A stretch of 39,769 nt of DNA, taken from IMG/VR virus record IMGVR_UViG_3300032011_000034, positions 1 through 39,769 of that record. One strand, written 5' to 3'. Below the pieces are notes generated by a model. It searched no databases, was not told where the DNA came from, and saw only the letters and a program-made list of their open reading frames with translations. Shown here piece after piece: positions 33,669 through 39,769 of the stretch. The first letter of the stretch is position 1, and every line of letters starts with the position of its first letter. This DNA is from a virus. Made by a program: the position numbers and the translations under genes.

Positions 33669-33895
33669 AACTATTTATACTAAATGATGATGTAAACTCA
33701 TTTGAACACGTTACCAGATGTATTCAAAAGTATTTAAATTATCCATATATGCAATCGGTTTCTATAACACATATAATTCATAATAATGGAAAGTGTTGTG
33801 TTAAAGAATCGGATGATGAATTATTGATAAAAGGAATATATACTGAATTAGTTTCAGAGGGACTACATTTAAGAATTGAGAATGGATATGAATAA
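33665..33895 (+). CDS. clpS: ClpS-like Clp protease adaptor
   Basis: A 76-residue protein covering the ClpS core. It has LNDDVNSFEHV (residues 6-16), the usual N-D-D loop that binds the N-terminal alpha-amino group of a substrate, a helix, IIHNNGKCCVK (37-47) with the conserved His39, and a closing GLHLRIE strand. The N-terminal arm that docks on ClpA or ClpC is almost absent: the core begins at residue 3. ClpS delivers N-degron proteins to ClpAP/ClpCP. A phage copy might redirect or block host proteolysis. It overlaps both neighbouring frames. Confidence 0.85.
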   Translation: MKLFILNDDVNSFEHVTRCIQKYLNYPYMQSVSITHIIHNNGKCCVKESDDELLIKGIYTELVSEGLHLRIENGYE

Positions 33896-34052
33896 GTCAA
33901 AAGGTTTAGGTGATACAATTAAGAAAGTGACTTCCGCTACGAAGTTAGATATACTCGCAGAAAAGATTGCTCATAAATTAGGTAAAGAAGATTGCGGTTG
34001 TAAAAAACGACAAGATTATCTAAATGTTAAATTTCCATATAAAGGAAGATAA
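33882..34052 (+). CDS. Small CGC-motif phage protein
   Basis: A 56-residue protein (or 54 from the ATG at 33888). It has GLGDTIKKVTSATKLDILAE, then EDCGCKKRQDYLN and FPYKGR. This glycine/threonine opening, CGC-x-x-R and terminal FPYK pattern is one I have seen in small proteins of many tailed phages; function unknown. It overlaps the ClpS gene and the next start by one base. Confidence 0.75.
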   Translation: MDMNKSKGLGDTIKKVTSATKLDILAEKIAHKLGKEDCGCKKRQDYLNVKFPYKGR

Positions 34053-36289
34053 TGAATTTAAAAAAATACATACAAAAAGAAATTAGAAATACTTTACTTG
34101 AATCTGTAAATGAGGATAGAGTAAATGATTTCTTTTATATGGATTTAAAATCCCATATGTGGAATCGTAGAAAAGATTACTCTAACAAAATTAAAAAACT
34201 TGGAAGTTTAGAGAAACTACAATACTTAGAAGATTTGTATGTAAAAATAAACGGTATTGAGGGAAAATCATCTGCTAGAGATATAAAAGGTAACGGAATT
34301 GATTTATACAAAAGATTAGTTAAAGATAAAGTTATCAGAGAAAATATAACAGTTCCTATTAAAGTAGGTGATACTGTATTGGGTGGTAAGTTCAAAAACA
34401 AAAGAATCGTTGTTAAATCAATCGGTAAGAACGAAAAAGGTGATATCACAATCAATAATAAACCACTCCTTAAATTTAGATTACTTCCTAAAACTGAAGA
34501 TGAGCAATTAGACCAGGCATTTAACGATGCAAAACCTGTTGAAGAAGAAACTAAGAGAGATTACAAAAAAGAGTACGCAAAGTACGGTAAATCTAAAAAA
34601 GCAAAGAAGTATAGAGCAGAACTAAATAAGTACAATAGACAAAAAGGTACTTATGGTAATGGTGATGGGAAAGATGCATCTCACAAAGGTGGAAAGATTG
34701 TTGGATTCGAAGATGAATCTAAGAACAGAGGCCGTAGAGAAAAGAGTAGATTGAAAAAAGAATCAGTAAACGAAGCTAAATATTACATTACTCGTAACTT
34801 AGGTAGAGGACAGGGTAAAGCTTTAGTTGGTGGATATGATTTAAAAAGAGATAAAAAATTACCACCTAAAGTATTCAAATCATACAAAGATGCTAAAAAA
34901 GAAGTTGAAAGATTACAAAGAGGTGGTTCTATGGGTGGACAGATGACTGCATATTATGTAACTGATAAAAATATGAATCCTGTAAAAGAATCTGTAGCTC
35001 CTAATCATAATGGTAAATCAGCACCATTTGGTAGTGGGTATGATGAACTCAAAGAAGCTTGTTGGAAGGGATATAAAGCAGTTGGTGGTAAGATGAAGAA
35101 TGGTAAGAGAGTTCCTAATTGTGTTCCTGAAAGTATTGTTAAAGAAGGTGTGATGAGTGATATTCATTATCTTATAAATAAATCTAAATCAGAAGATGAT
35201 TTCATCAAAATATTCTTTAAGGATTATGGTAAACAGGTTAAAAAATCCAAAGAATCCATAGAATGGGTTAAAGGGATGTACAACGATGTAAAAAACGAAG
35301 ATGTATCATCTGATTCATTAAAAGATATTCCAACTAAAGATGATAAGAAATTAGATGAAAAACTAATCACATTCTCTAACAGAGCTGCTTACGGACAGGT
35401 ATTGTTTATGGCAGGTGGAGCTGGTAGTGGTAAAGGATTCGCAAAAGATAACTTCATAGATGCCGCAGGATTCAAAGTAAGAGATGTTGATGATATGAAG
35501 AAACTTTTAGGTAAATTAGATGGAGTAAAAAACTACGATATGAAGAAGTGGTATAAAAAGTTCGGTAAGAACCTATCTACAAAACCACCTAAAAAGAATC
35601 CTAAAGGAATGAGTCCAAAACAACATTTCGAAGAATTTGTATTAGGTAAAGGATTATCTATTTCAGATTTATCAAAAGATTTAAAAAACCCAATTAATGT
35701 GGCATCACTACATTATATCGTAGATGCTATGGGATTAAAAGATAAGTGGTTAATCTCAATGTTGAGTGGTAAGGATAACAAAGAAACTTTACCAAATCTA
35801 TTGTTTGATATTACCGCTAAGAAAGTATCATCAATCACAGATGTAATCAAACCATTAATGGATGCTGGTTATGATTCTAATAATGTTCATTTGATTTGGG
35901 TACTAACTAATTATCAAATTGCTGTTGATAGAAACAAAGATAGAGATAGAGTTGTACCAGATGATATTTTATTAGATACACATGAAGGTGCTGGTAAAAC
36001 AATATGGAGTATCTTAACTAAAATATTACCAAACGGATTAAATGGTAGAATCGATGTTATTTTAAATAATACAGAAAATACCATATATCATATTCAACCA
36101 ACTATAAGAAAAGGTAAAAAAGTAGGAGTTGTATCTGATTTCTTATCACTTCCAGTCAAAAAGCAAGGTGGTGGTATAGTTCCTGAAAAAATATGGAAAT
36201 CACAATTATATAGTTGGATTAGAAAGAACGCACCTGCAACACTTGATTTAGACCAAACTATTAACAAAGATGAGGAATACATGATATGA
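34052..36289 (+). CDS. Large multidomain protein with P-loop kinase-like domain
   Basis: A 745-residue protein with several modules. An amphipathic start (MNLKKYIQKEIRNTLLE) is followed by a beta module (VPIKVGDTVLGGKFKNKRIVV), then a Lys/Arg-rich segment with DASH at 208-211 and NRGRREKSR, an HNH-like or related small fold. Two short LKKESVNEAKYY / ESVAPNHN linkers bracket a module, and a CWKGYKAVGGKMKNGKRVPNC segment near 337 is a short motif common in phage proteins. Residues from about 440 hold a Walker A loop, MAGGAGSGKG (453-462), in a zeta-toxin/kinase-like P-loop domain. It may be a virion-packaged, injected effector; function is unproven. No signal peptide. Confidence 0.8.
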   Translation: MNLKKYIQKEIRNTLLESVNEDRVNDFFYMDLKSHMWNRRKDYSNKIKKLGSLEKLQYLEDLYVKINGIEGKSSARDIKGNGIDLYKRLVKDKVIRENITVPIKVGDTVLGGKFKNKRIVVKSIGKNEKGDITINNKPLLKFRLLPKTEDEQLDQAFNDAKPVEEETKRDYKKEYAKYGKSKKAKKYRAELNKYNRQKGTYGNGDGKDASHKGGKIVGFEDESKNRGRREKSRLKKESVNEAKYYITRNLGRGQGKALVGGYDLKRDKKLPPKVFKSYKDAKKEVERLQRGGSMGGQMTAYYVTDKNMNPVKESVAPNHNGKSAPFGSGYDELKEACWKGYKAVGGKMKNGKRVPNCVPESIVKEGVMSDIHYLINKSKSEDDFIKIFFKDYGKQVKKSKESIEWVKGMYNDVKNEDVSSDSLKDIPTKDDKKLDEKLITFSNRAAYGQVLFMAGGAGSGKGFAKDNFIDAAGFKVRDVDDMKKLLGKLDGVKNYDMKKWYKKFGKNLSTKPPKKNPKGMSPKQHFEEFVLGKGLSISDLSKDLKNPINVASLHYIVDAMGLKDKWLISMLSGKDNKETLPNLLFDITAKKVSSITDVIKPLMDAGYDSNNVHLIWVLTNYQIAVDRNKDRDRVVPDDILLDTHEGAGKTIWSILTKILPNGLNGRIDVILNNTENTIYHIQPTIRKGKKVGVVSDFLSLPVKKQGGGIVPEKIWKSQLYSWIRKNAPATLDLDQTINKDEEYMI

Positions 36290-36564
36290 AGGTAGCATTC
36301 AAAGCAAAAGGTAAAAGATATAGTATTGATTTCAGAGTATCTACGAGTAGATTTACTGATATCATTTTATTGGCAAAATCATCTGCAGAGTTAGATACTC
36401 TAAACCCACTTACAGATGAAGATGGTGGTAGAGCAGTTAAAGAAGCGATAAAACAAAAATTAGAGTTTAGATTAGGTATTCCAATTAATATTGACCATAA
36501 TTACGATGGGGCTGGATTTGGATTCAATGTAGATTTTTACGGAGTTATAAAAAAATTAAAGTAG
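36286..36564 (+). CDS. Small protein of unknown function
   Basis: A 92-residue protein that begins at an ATGA overlap with the large P-loop gene. It has a KGKRYSIDFRV strand, an acidic middle and a FGFNVDFYGVIKKL end. No known motif. Possibly an accessory to the preceding protein. Confidence 0.75.
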   Translation: MKVAFKAKGKRYSIDFRVSTSRFTDIILLAKSSAELDTLNPLTDEDGGRAVKEAIKQKLEFRLGIPINIDHNYDGAGFGFNVDFYGVIKKLK

Positions 36565-36570
36565 GATAAA

Positions 36571-37326
36571 GTGAAAAATATTGTATTATTCTTAGTAATA
36601 ATTTTAAGTGGATGTGCTCCACTACAACTTCAGTACAATACACTCAACACAGCTGGTCAATTAGATTCAATCTATGGTGATGTTGAAATCATAGAATCAG
36701 AAACACAACTCAGACGTAAATTAGCCAGAGATTTCAGATTCAGATTAGATTTACAAAGATATTGGAACTCACAACCATATGGTATTGTGGCTCAATATTA
36801 TTGGAGTTTAGATAGAGGTTGGAGATATGGATTCAATAGCCCATATGAAATGTGGTCATCTTCTAATTGGTTTGATTATCCATTTGGGTATGGATATGGG
36901 TATGGTTGGAATCATTGGAATAGATGGAATCATTGGAATCATTGGAATGGTTGGGGATACTCATACTACAATTCATCATTTAATAATTGGAACGTAGGAC
37001 CATTTAGTAATAGAGGTTATAATGTAGTTTACAACGCAAGTAGAAGGGGTAGTTTAACATCTAACATATCAAATAGAGTTCGTACCAATACTAATAGGAG
37101 ACCTGTGGTAGTAAACAAACCAACTATCAGAGTAAACAAACCAAGAATCAATAACAACAATACAATCATAATAAATAATAATAACAGACCATCTTACAAT
37201 AATAATGTAAGGCCTCCTGTTAACAACAACCGACCATCTATCAATAGAAACTCTAAACCATCTATTAATAGAAATACAACTACACGTACTTCAAGACCAT
37301 CACCATCAAAAAGAGGTGGAAATTAA
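36571..37326 (+). CDS. Lipoprotein with Trp/Asn-rich repeats
   Basis: A 251-residue lipoprotein with a GTG start at 36571. Lipobox ILSGC places the acylated Cys at residue 15. The middle has a low-complexity GYGYGYGWNHWNRWNHWNH region (about 109-133), and the end is Asn/Arg/Pro-rich, with NNNN runs. This looks like a surface-exposed, disordered lipoprotein. It may coat the cell surface or help lysis or superinfection exclusion. A class 1 promoter follows. Confidence 0.8.
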   Translation: MKNIVLFLVIILSGCAPLQLQYNTLNTAGQLDSIYGDVEIIESETQLRRKLARDFRFRLDLQRYWNSQPYGIVAQYYWSLDRGWRYGFNSPYEMWSSSNWFDYPFGYGYGYGWNHWNRWNHWNHWNGWGYSYYNSSFNNWNVGPFSNRGYNVVYNASRRGSLTSNISNRVRTNTNRRPVVVNKPTIRVNKPRINNNNTIIINNNNRPSYNNNVRPPVNNNRPSINRNSKPSINRNTTTRTSRPSPSKRGGN

Positions 37327-37358
37327 TTTGGTAGTTTAAAATAAATTTTGTATATTTA
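37327..37358 (+). promoter_or_regulatory. Class 1 promoter before nucleotidyltransferase-like gene
   Basis: TTTGG at 37327-37331, 19-base spacer, TATATTTA at 37351-37358, one of two sites with a variant box. The 12 bases ATTTGGTAGTTT match the promoter at 6494. The ATG at 37372 lies 13 bases further, so there is a short leader. Confidence 0.65.
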
Positions 37359-37371
37359 CATAAATTAAGTT

Positions 37372-37905
37372 ATGATAAAAGATTTCTATTATAAGTTTGG
37401 GCCTGTAGAAACCACTAAAGTGTGGTACTCACCAATTCCTATTGAAAAGGTAAATGGGTGGATTAAAGATTTCAAAGAATTAGATTTAGGAGATTACAAA
37501 TTTTACTTAGGTGGTAAGTATGTAATAGACCCATTAAATACAGATGATATAGATATTTGTATGACAGGGCCAATCTATGATTATATGAAATTGTATGAGA
37601 TTATGAAAGAGGGTTATGATTTGGCACTAAACAAACACAACTTCTTTATTGATATTAAACATTACGATAATTTAGATTTCTTTAAATATCCAAGAATAAA
37701 AGGATTTAAAAGATATCATCTTATGACTGAGTTAGCTGGTGAAGAAATTAAAAAGATAGATGGTGAAGTAGTACATCAATCATTTAAGAAAACCCACATT
37801 AACTTAGATGGGATTCCAAAGGAGTTGGCAGTTAATCTTGCTATATTCCCAATGGATAAACAAATAGAGGATGGTAGAATTTATCAACCAATTAAACTTA
37901 ATTAA
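37372..37905 (+). CDS. Nucleotidyltransferase-fold protein
   Basis: A 177-residue protein with the Pol-beta-type nucleotidyltransferase signature: LGGK at 46-49, then TDDIDI (57-62) with the metal-binding acidic pair Asp59/Asp61. A later FIDIKHYD may supply the third acidic residue. Small families of this fold occur in T4-like phages. Substrate unknown. Expressed from its own class 1 promoter. Confidence 0.75.
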   Translation: MIKDFYYKFGPVETTKVWYSPIPIEKVNGWIKDFKELDLGDYKFYLGGKYVIDPLNTDDIDICMTGPIYDYMKLYEIMKEGYDLALNKHNFFIDIKHYDNLDFFKYPRIKGFKRYHLMTELAGEEIKKIDGEVVHQSFKKTHINLDGIPKELAVNLAIFPMDKQIEDGRIYQPIKLN

Positions 37906-37915
37906 AAAAAACAAC

Positions 37916-37926
37916 ATATTTATTAA
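37916..37926 (+). promoter_or_regulatory. Class 2 (late-type) motif
   Basis: ATATTTATTAA at 37916-37926, 25 bases before the ATG at 37952, with a Shine-Dalgarno sequence (AAAGGAG, 37939-37945) in between. Same core as the site at 8375. Confidence 0.5.
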
Positions 37927-37951
37927 TATAAAATTTTAAAAGGAGAAAATT

Positions 37952-38218
37952 ATGGCAATTACAAAAACAACACAATTACAATTCGCAGCTGTGTATCCAA
38001 AAACAGATTCATCGGCAGCTTCAACAACAAATGCAGGTAATCCTGGTATTCACGTTGTAGAAAGAATTACATTAGATGATTCAAGTGATGACCAGTTACC
38101 AATTACAACTCAAGCGGAAAGAAACATTTGGAGATATGTATCAGATGGTGGTTCGGCAACAGATGTATCATCTGAAGATGCATTAATTCAATCAATCGCA
38201 GGAGCTATTTGGAGCTAA
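37952..38218 (+). CDS. Small protein, possibly structural
   Basis: An 88-residue protein with a good Shine-Dalgarno sequence. It has a MAITKTTQLQFAAVYP opening, TTNAGNPG, a DSSDDQLPITTQAERN segment and an acidic VSSEDALIQSIAGAIW end. I recall similar short proteins in marine T4-like phages, without known function. The serine/threonine/acidic composition and the late-type promoter fit a structural or assembly role. Confidence 0.75.
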   Translation: MAITKTTQLQFAAVYPKTDSSAASTTNAGNPGIHVVERITLDDSSDDQLPITTQAERNIWRYVSDGGSATDVSSEDALIQSIAGAIWS

Positions 38219-38361
38219 TGGGTACAGACCAACAAGTTAATGGAAATCCTCAACTAAATGGGGAAAGAAATACATTTAATCAAAGAGTCAGTAGATTAGC
38301 GTATTTAGGAAAAAGTAGTAAAGTAAAATGGAGTGACCGTAGAAGGTACAGAAATATTTAA
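38218..38361 (+). CDS. Small basic protein of unknown function
   Basis: A 47-residue protein starting on the last base of the previous stop codon (TAATG). It has a polar, asparagine-rich start (MGTDQQVNGNPQLNG) and an Arg/Lys-rich end (SDRRRYRNI). The overlapping coupled start supports it. No motif recognised. Confidence 0.65.
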   Translation: MGTDQQVNGNPQLNGERNTFNQRVSRLAYLGKSSKVKWSDRRRYRNI

Positions 38362-38370
38362 AATAAAGTT

Positions 38371-38505
38371 ATGGCAAGAGTAATAGCATCACAACATACG
38401 AAACAACATAAGAAGAAAAGACCTGGTGTTCATTCTAAGTGTAAGAATTCAAATTCAAAGAATTCTAAACATTATAAGAAGAAGTATAGAGGGCAGGGTA
38501 AGTAA
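38371..38505 (+). CDS. Small highly basic conserved-looking phage protein
   Basis: A 44-residue protein with the pattern KKKRPGVHSK, NSKNSKHYKKKYRGQGK. Lys, Ser and Asn dominate, so it probably binds nucleic acid or another polyanion. I believe very similar short proteins occur in unrelated tailed phages, hence the call, but function is unknown. Confidence 0.7.
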   Translation: MARVIASQHTKQHKKKRPGVHSKCKNSNSKNSKHYKKKYRGQGK

Positions 38506-38509
38506 AAAT

Positions 38510-38565
38510 TTAACAATTTCTTAACATTAAAAGCTTGTTTAATCCAATTAATTGTCGTATATTAG
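38510..38565 (+). promoter_or_regulatory. Class 1 promoter with upstream AT element, before 5'-nucleotidase
   Basis: TTG at 38535-38537 (the T4 of TTTGG is replaced by CTTGT), a 20-base gap to TATATTAG at 38558-38565. The AT element 38510-38532 matches the one at 6472 in 21 of 23 positions. The gene start is 37 bases beyond the -7 box. Confidence 0.7.
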
Positions 38566-38602
38566 TACTGTAAAAAGATGAGTACTAACCTTAAATTAAT
38601 GA

Positions 38603-39055
38603 ATGGATAAAAAAATTGTTTATTTCGATATGGATGGCGTGTTGGTTAACTTCCAAAGTGGAATTGACCAACTTAATCACGTAGATTTAGAATTGTACAA
38701 AGGGAACTACGATAAAGTTCCTAATATATTCAGTACAATGAAACCCAATTTAGATATGATTTCCCTATGGGAACAAATGGTAGATGATGAAAGATATGAT
38801 TGTTACATATTATCTACATCTCCCTGGTACAATGCAACCGCTGCCTCTGATAAGGTAGAGTGGGTTAAAAAACACATCCCATCAGCTTTCAAAAGAGTAA
38901 TCCTATCTCACAACAAAAACCTAAACTATGGACACTATCTGATAGATGATAGAACGGCTAATGGGGCTGGTGATTTTATGGGAACATTACTGAAGTTCGG
39001 TGGTGAGGATGGACATACCGTAAAAAGTTTAATGGAAGTATTCGATATTAACTAA
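38603..39055 (+). CDS. 5'(3')-deoxyribonucleotidase-like HAD phosphatase
   Basis: A 150-residue HAD protein of the 5'-nucleotidase type. The nucleophile motif is FDMDGVL (8-14; Asp9, Asp11), followed by LSTSPWYN (about 75-82) and LIDDRTANG (about 115-123). The short length and the W-containing LSTSPWYN loop fit the phage and bacterial deoxyribonucleotidases that strip phosphate from dNMPs. It may balance the nucleotide pool for replication. There are two ATG codons, at 38599 and 38603, in different frames; only 38603 fits. Confidence 0.85.
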   Translation: MDKKIVYFDMDGVLVNFQSGIDQLNHVDLELYKGNYDKVPNIFSTMKPNLDMISLWEQMVDDERYDCYILSTSPWYNATAASDKVEWVKKHIPSAFKRVILSHNKNLNYGHYLIDDRTANGAGDFMGTLLKFGGEDGHTVKSLMEVFDIN

Positions 39056-39066
39056 AATAATAAAAA

Positions 39067-39237
39067 ATGATAAAAACGTTTTTAAAAACAGAATTAGTAA
39101 TAAACCTATGGGAAGGTTTAAATAATGGTTACATAACAACCGATGAATACGCAGAAATGCTAGAACTCCAATCTTTATCAGATTATTCTGACTTAGATAA
39201 AGAAATGGCATTGGATTCTGAAAACATAGAGTTTTAA
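39067..39237 (+). CDS. Small acidic protein of unknown function
   Basis: A 56-residue acidic protein (MIKTFLKTELVINLWEGLNN..., ending DSENIEF). The helical, Glu/Asp-rich sequence and tight spacing to neighbours support it. No motif recognised. Confidence 0.65.
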   Translation: MIKTFLKTELVINLWEGLNNGYITTDEYAEMLELQSLSDYSDLDKEMALDSENIEF

Positions 39238-39238
39238 T

Positions 39239-39430
39239 ATGAATTGTACTACAGTTGTTTACATCCCACCTCGTTGTAGGAAACCGAAGGTGGTTGTGTA
39301 TGATGTACATATTGATAGAGTGAACAATGTTCGCTCCAAATCTTTCATACCCGAAGGTTCTAAGATTTTAGAAATGGGTATGGGTGATTCATTTTATAAA
39401 AAATGGTGTAAAAAATATTTGGATAAGTAA
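39239..39430 (+). CDS. Small protein of unknown function
   Basis: A 63-residue basic protein with MNCTTVVYIPPRCRK, VVVYDVHIDRV and a SKILEMGMGDSFYKKW end. Starts one base after the previous stop. The next class 1 promoter begins in its last codons. Unknown role. Confidence 0.65.
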   Translation: MNCTTVVYIPPRCRKPKVVVYDVHIDRVNNVRSKSFIPEGSKILEMGMGDSFYKKWCKKYLDK

Positions 39431-39449
39431 AATAAAATTTGTATATTAG
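39418..39449 (+). promoter_or_regulatory. Class 1 promoter
   Basis: TTTGG at 39418-39422, 19-base spacer, TATATTAG at 39442-39449. The ATG at 39456 is six bases past the -7 box, so the message is probably leaderless. The -33 box overlaps the end of the preceding gene, as with the promoter at 1526. Confidence 0.7.
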
Positions 39450-39455
39450 TAAGAT

Positions 39456-39560
39456 ATGAAAAAGAAGTTAAGTAAAAAAGTACTACGAATGTCTATTAGA
39501 GAGAGGTTTGAGTATCTAAATAAGAAAAAGAATAATGAGTTTAACAAAAAAATGGATTGA
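39456..39560 (+). CDS. Small basic protein
   Basis: A 34-residue, lysine/arginine-rich frame (MKKKLSKKVLRMSIRERFEY...). It sits at the predicted start of a class 1 transcript, which is the main support. It overlaps the next frame by 26 bases. Very short, so uncertain. Confidence 0.5.
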   Translation: MKKKLSKKVLRMSIRERFEYLNKKKNNEFNKKMD

Positions 39561-39690
39561 TAAAAAGCTGGATGAGGGTGTAGATGTACTCCATCCTGAA
39601 TATCAACATTCAGATGATGAGTACGAATACGAAAAATGGTGTCATTACTCAGGAATGCCATCACCTAAAGCATACGAAAAGAATGAATAG
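39535..39690 (+). CDS. Small acidic protein of unknown function
   Basis: A 51-residue protein (MSLTKKWIDKKLDEGVDVLH, then DDEYEYEKW and YSGMPSPKAY). The amino acid pattern is protein-like rather than random. It overlaps the previous and next frames. No motif recognised. Confidence 0.6.
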   Translation: MSLTKKWIDKKLDEGVDVLHPEYQHSDDEYEYEKWCHYSGMPSPKAYEKNE

Positions 39691-39769
39691 TAATATATTA
39701 ATAGGAATATTTTGGTTCTTTGTAGCACATATTGCTGTATGGTTTCAACTTAACGGACAATTCAAATGG
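39683..39769 (+). CDS. Small membrane protein, 3' end cut off by window
   Basis: At least 29 residues, still open at the end of the window. It starts 8 bases inside the previous gene and has a hydrophobic helix (ILIGIFWFFVAHIAVWF) followed by QLNGQFKW. The WFQLNGQF ending looks like small T4-like phage membrane proteins, but the end of the gene is missing. Confidence 0.6.
   Translation, partial: MNSNILIGIFWFFVAHIAVWFQLNGQFKW

Noticed and set aside
33670-33680. ACTATTTATAC at the start of the ClpS gene
   Set aside because: It is explained by codons for the conserved protein start and does not precede another gene.
38578-38607. Mini frame between the last promoter and the 5'-nucleotidase
   Set aside because: Nine codons only; it may be leader sequence but is not supported as a gene.
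1-39769. Host chromosome or integrated prophage instead of a free phage genome
   Set aside because: No host housekeeping genes, integrase or attachment repeats were seen, and all genes run one way; the whole window is phage-like.

Overview
The window reads as part of the genome of a tailed, T4-like phage that infects a marine Bacteroidetes (Flavobacteriia-type) host, or a metagenomic contig of one. It is AT-rich and densely packed, and every convincing gene is on the + strand, many with 1-14 base overlaps. The T4-type replication proteins (family B polymerase, sliding clamp, both clamp-loader subunits), lysis genes and many tiny phage-type genes point to a virus. The host group is suggested by a type IX secretion sorting domain, a Bacteroidetes histone H1-like protein and promoters close to the Bacteroidetes -33/-7 consensus. 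I saw no tRNA, rRNA, integrase, insertion sequence, CRISPR array or clear hairpin terminator. No gene-free stretch exceeds 300 bases.

Layout. Bases 1-6.5 kb hold replication: polymerase (5' end cut off by the window), clamp, a DNA methyltransferase, large clamp-loader subunit, an H1-like protein, a zinc-ribbon protein, small clamp-loader subunit and a nucleotide-modification-associated protein. Bases 6.5-8.4 kb hold an Fe-S RecB/Cas4-type nuclease, a lytic transglycosylase and a SLOG-like protein. Bases 8.4-23.8 kb are a continuous carbohydrate block: about nine glycosyltransferases or glycosyltransferase-like proteins, a Gfo/Idh plus FAD oxidoreductase fusion, a glycosyltransferase-methyltransferase fusion, a nucleotidyltransferase/kinase-like composite, a short UDP-sugar dehydrogenase, a DegT/StrS aminotransferase and an RmlD-like reductase. 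Together these could make and attach an unusual sugar, but the target (virion, phage DNA or host surface) is not shown.

Bases 24.4-31 kb look late: an amidase endolysin, a 998-residue secreted repeat protein with a type IX sorting domain, a probable outer-membrane barrel, a thioredoxin-fold protein without the active cysteines and two holin-like membrane proteins. Bases 31-36.6 kb hold a ParB-like lysine-rich protein, a small lipoprotein, a HAD phosphatase, a ClpS adaptor and a 745-residue multidomain P-loop protein. Bases 36.6-39.8 kb hold a lipoprotein, a nucleotidyltransferase-like protein, a 5'-nucleotidase and many small genes.

Regulation. Two intergenic motifs recur. TTTGG-N19-TATATTAG (six sites) precedes replication, nuclease and nucleotide-metabolism genes. 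ATATTTATWA (six sites) precedes the sugar block, lysis, secreted and structural-like genes. They look like early/middle and late promoter classes; several sites lie so close to the ATG that leaderless transcripts are likely. The most striking whole-window signal is negative: reading by eye I found no GATC anywhere in about 39.8 kb, which suggests escape from restriction at GATC.
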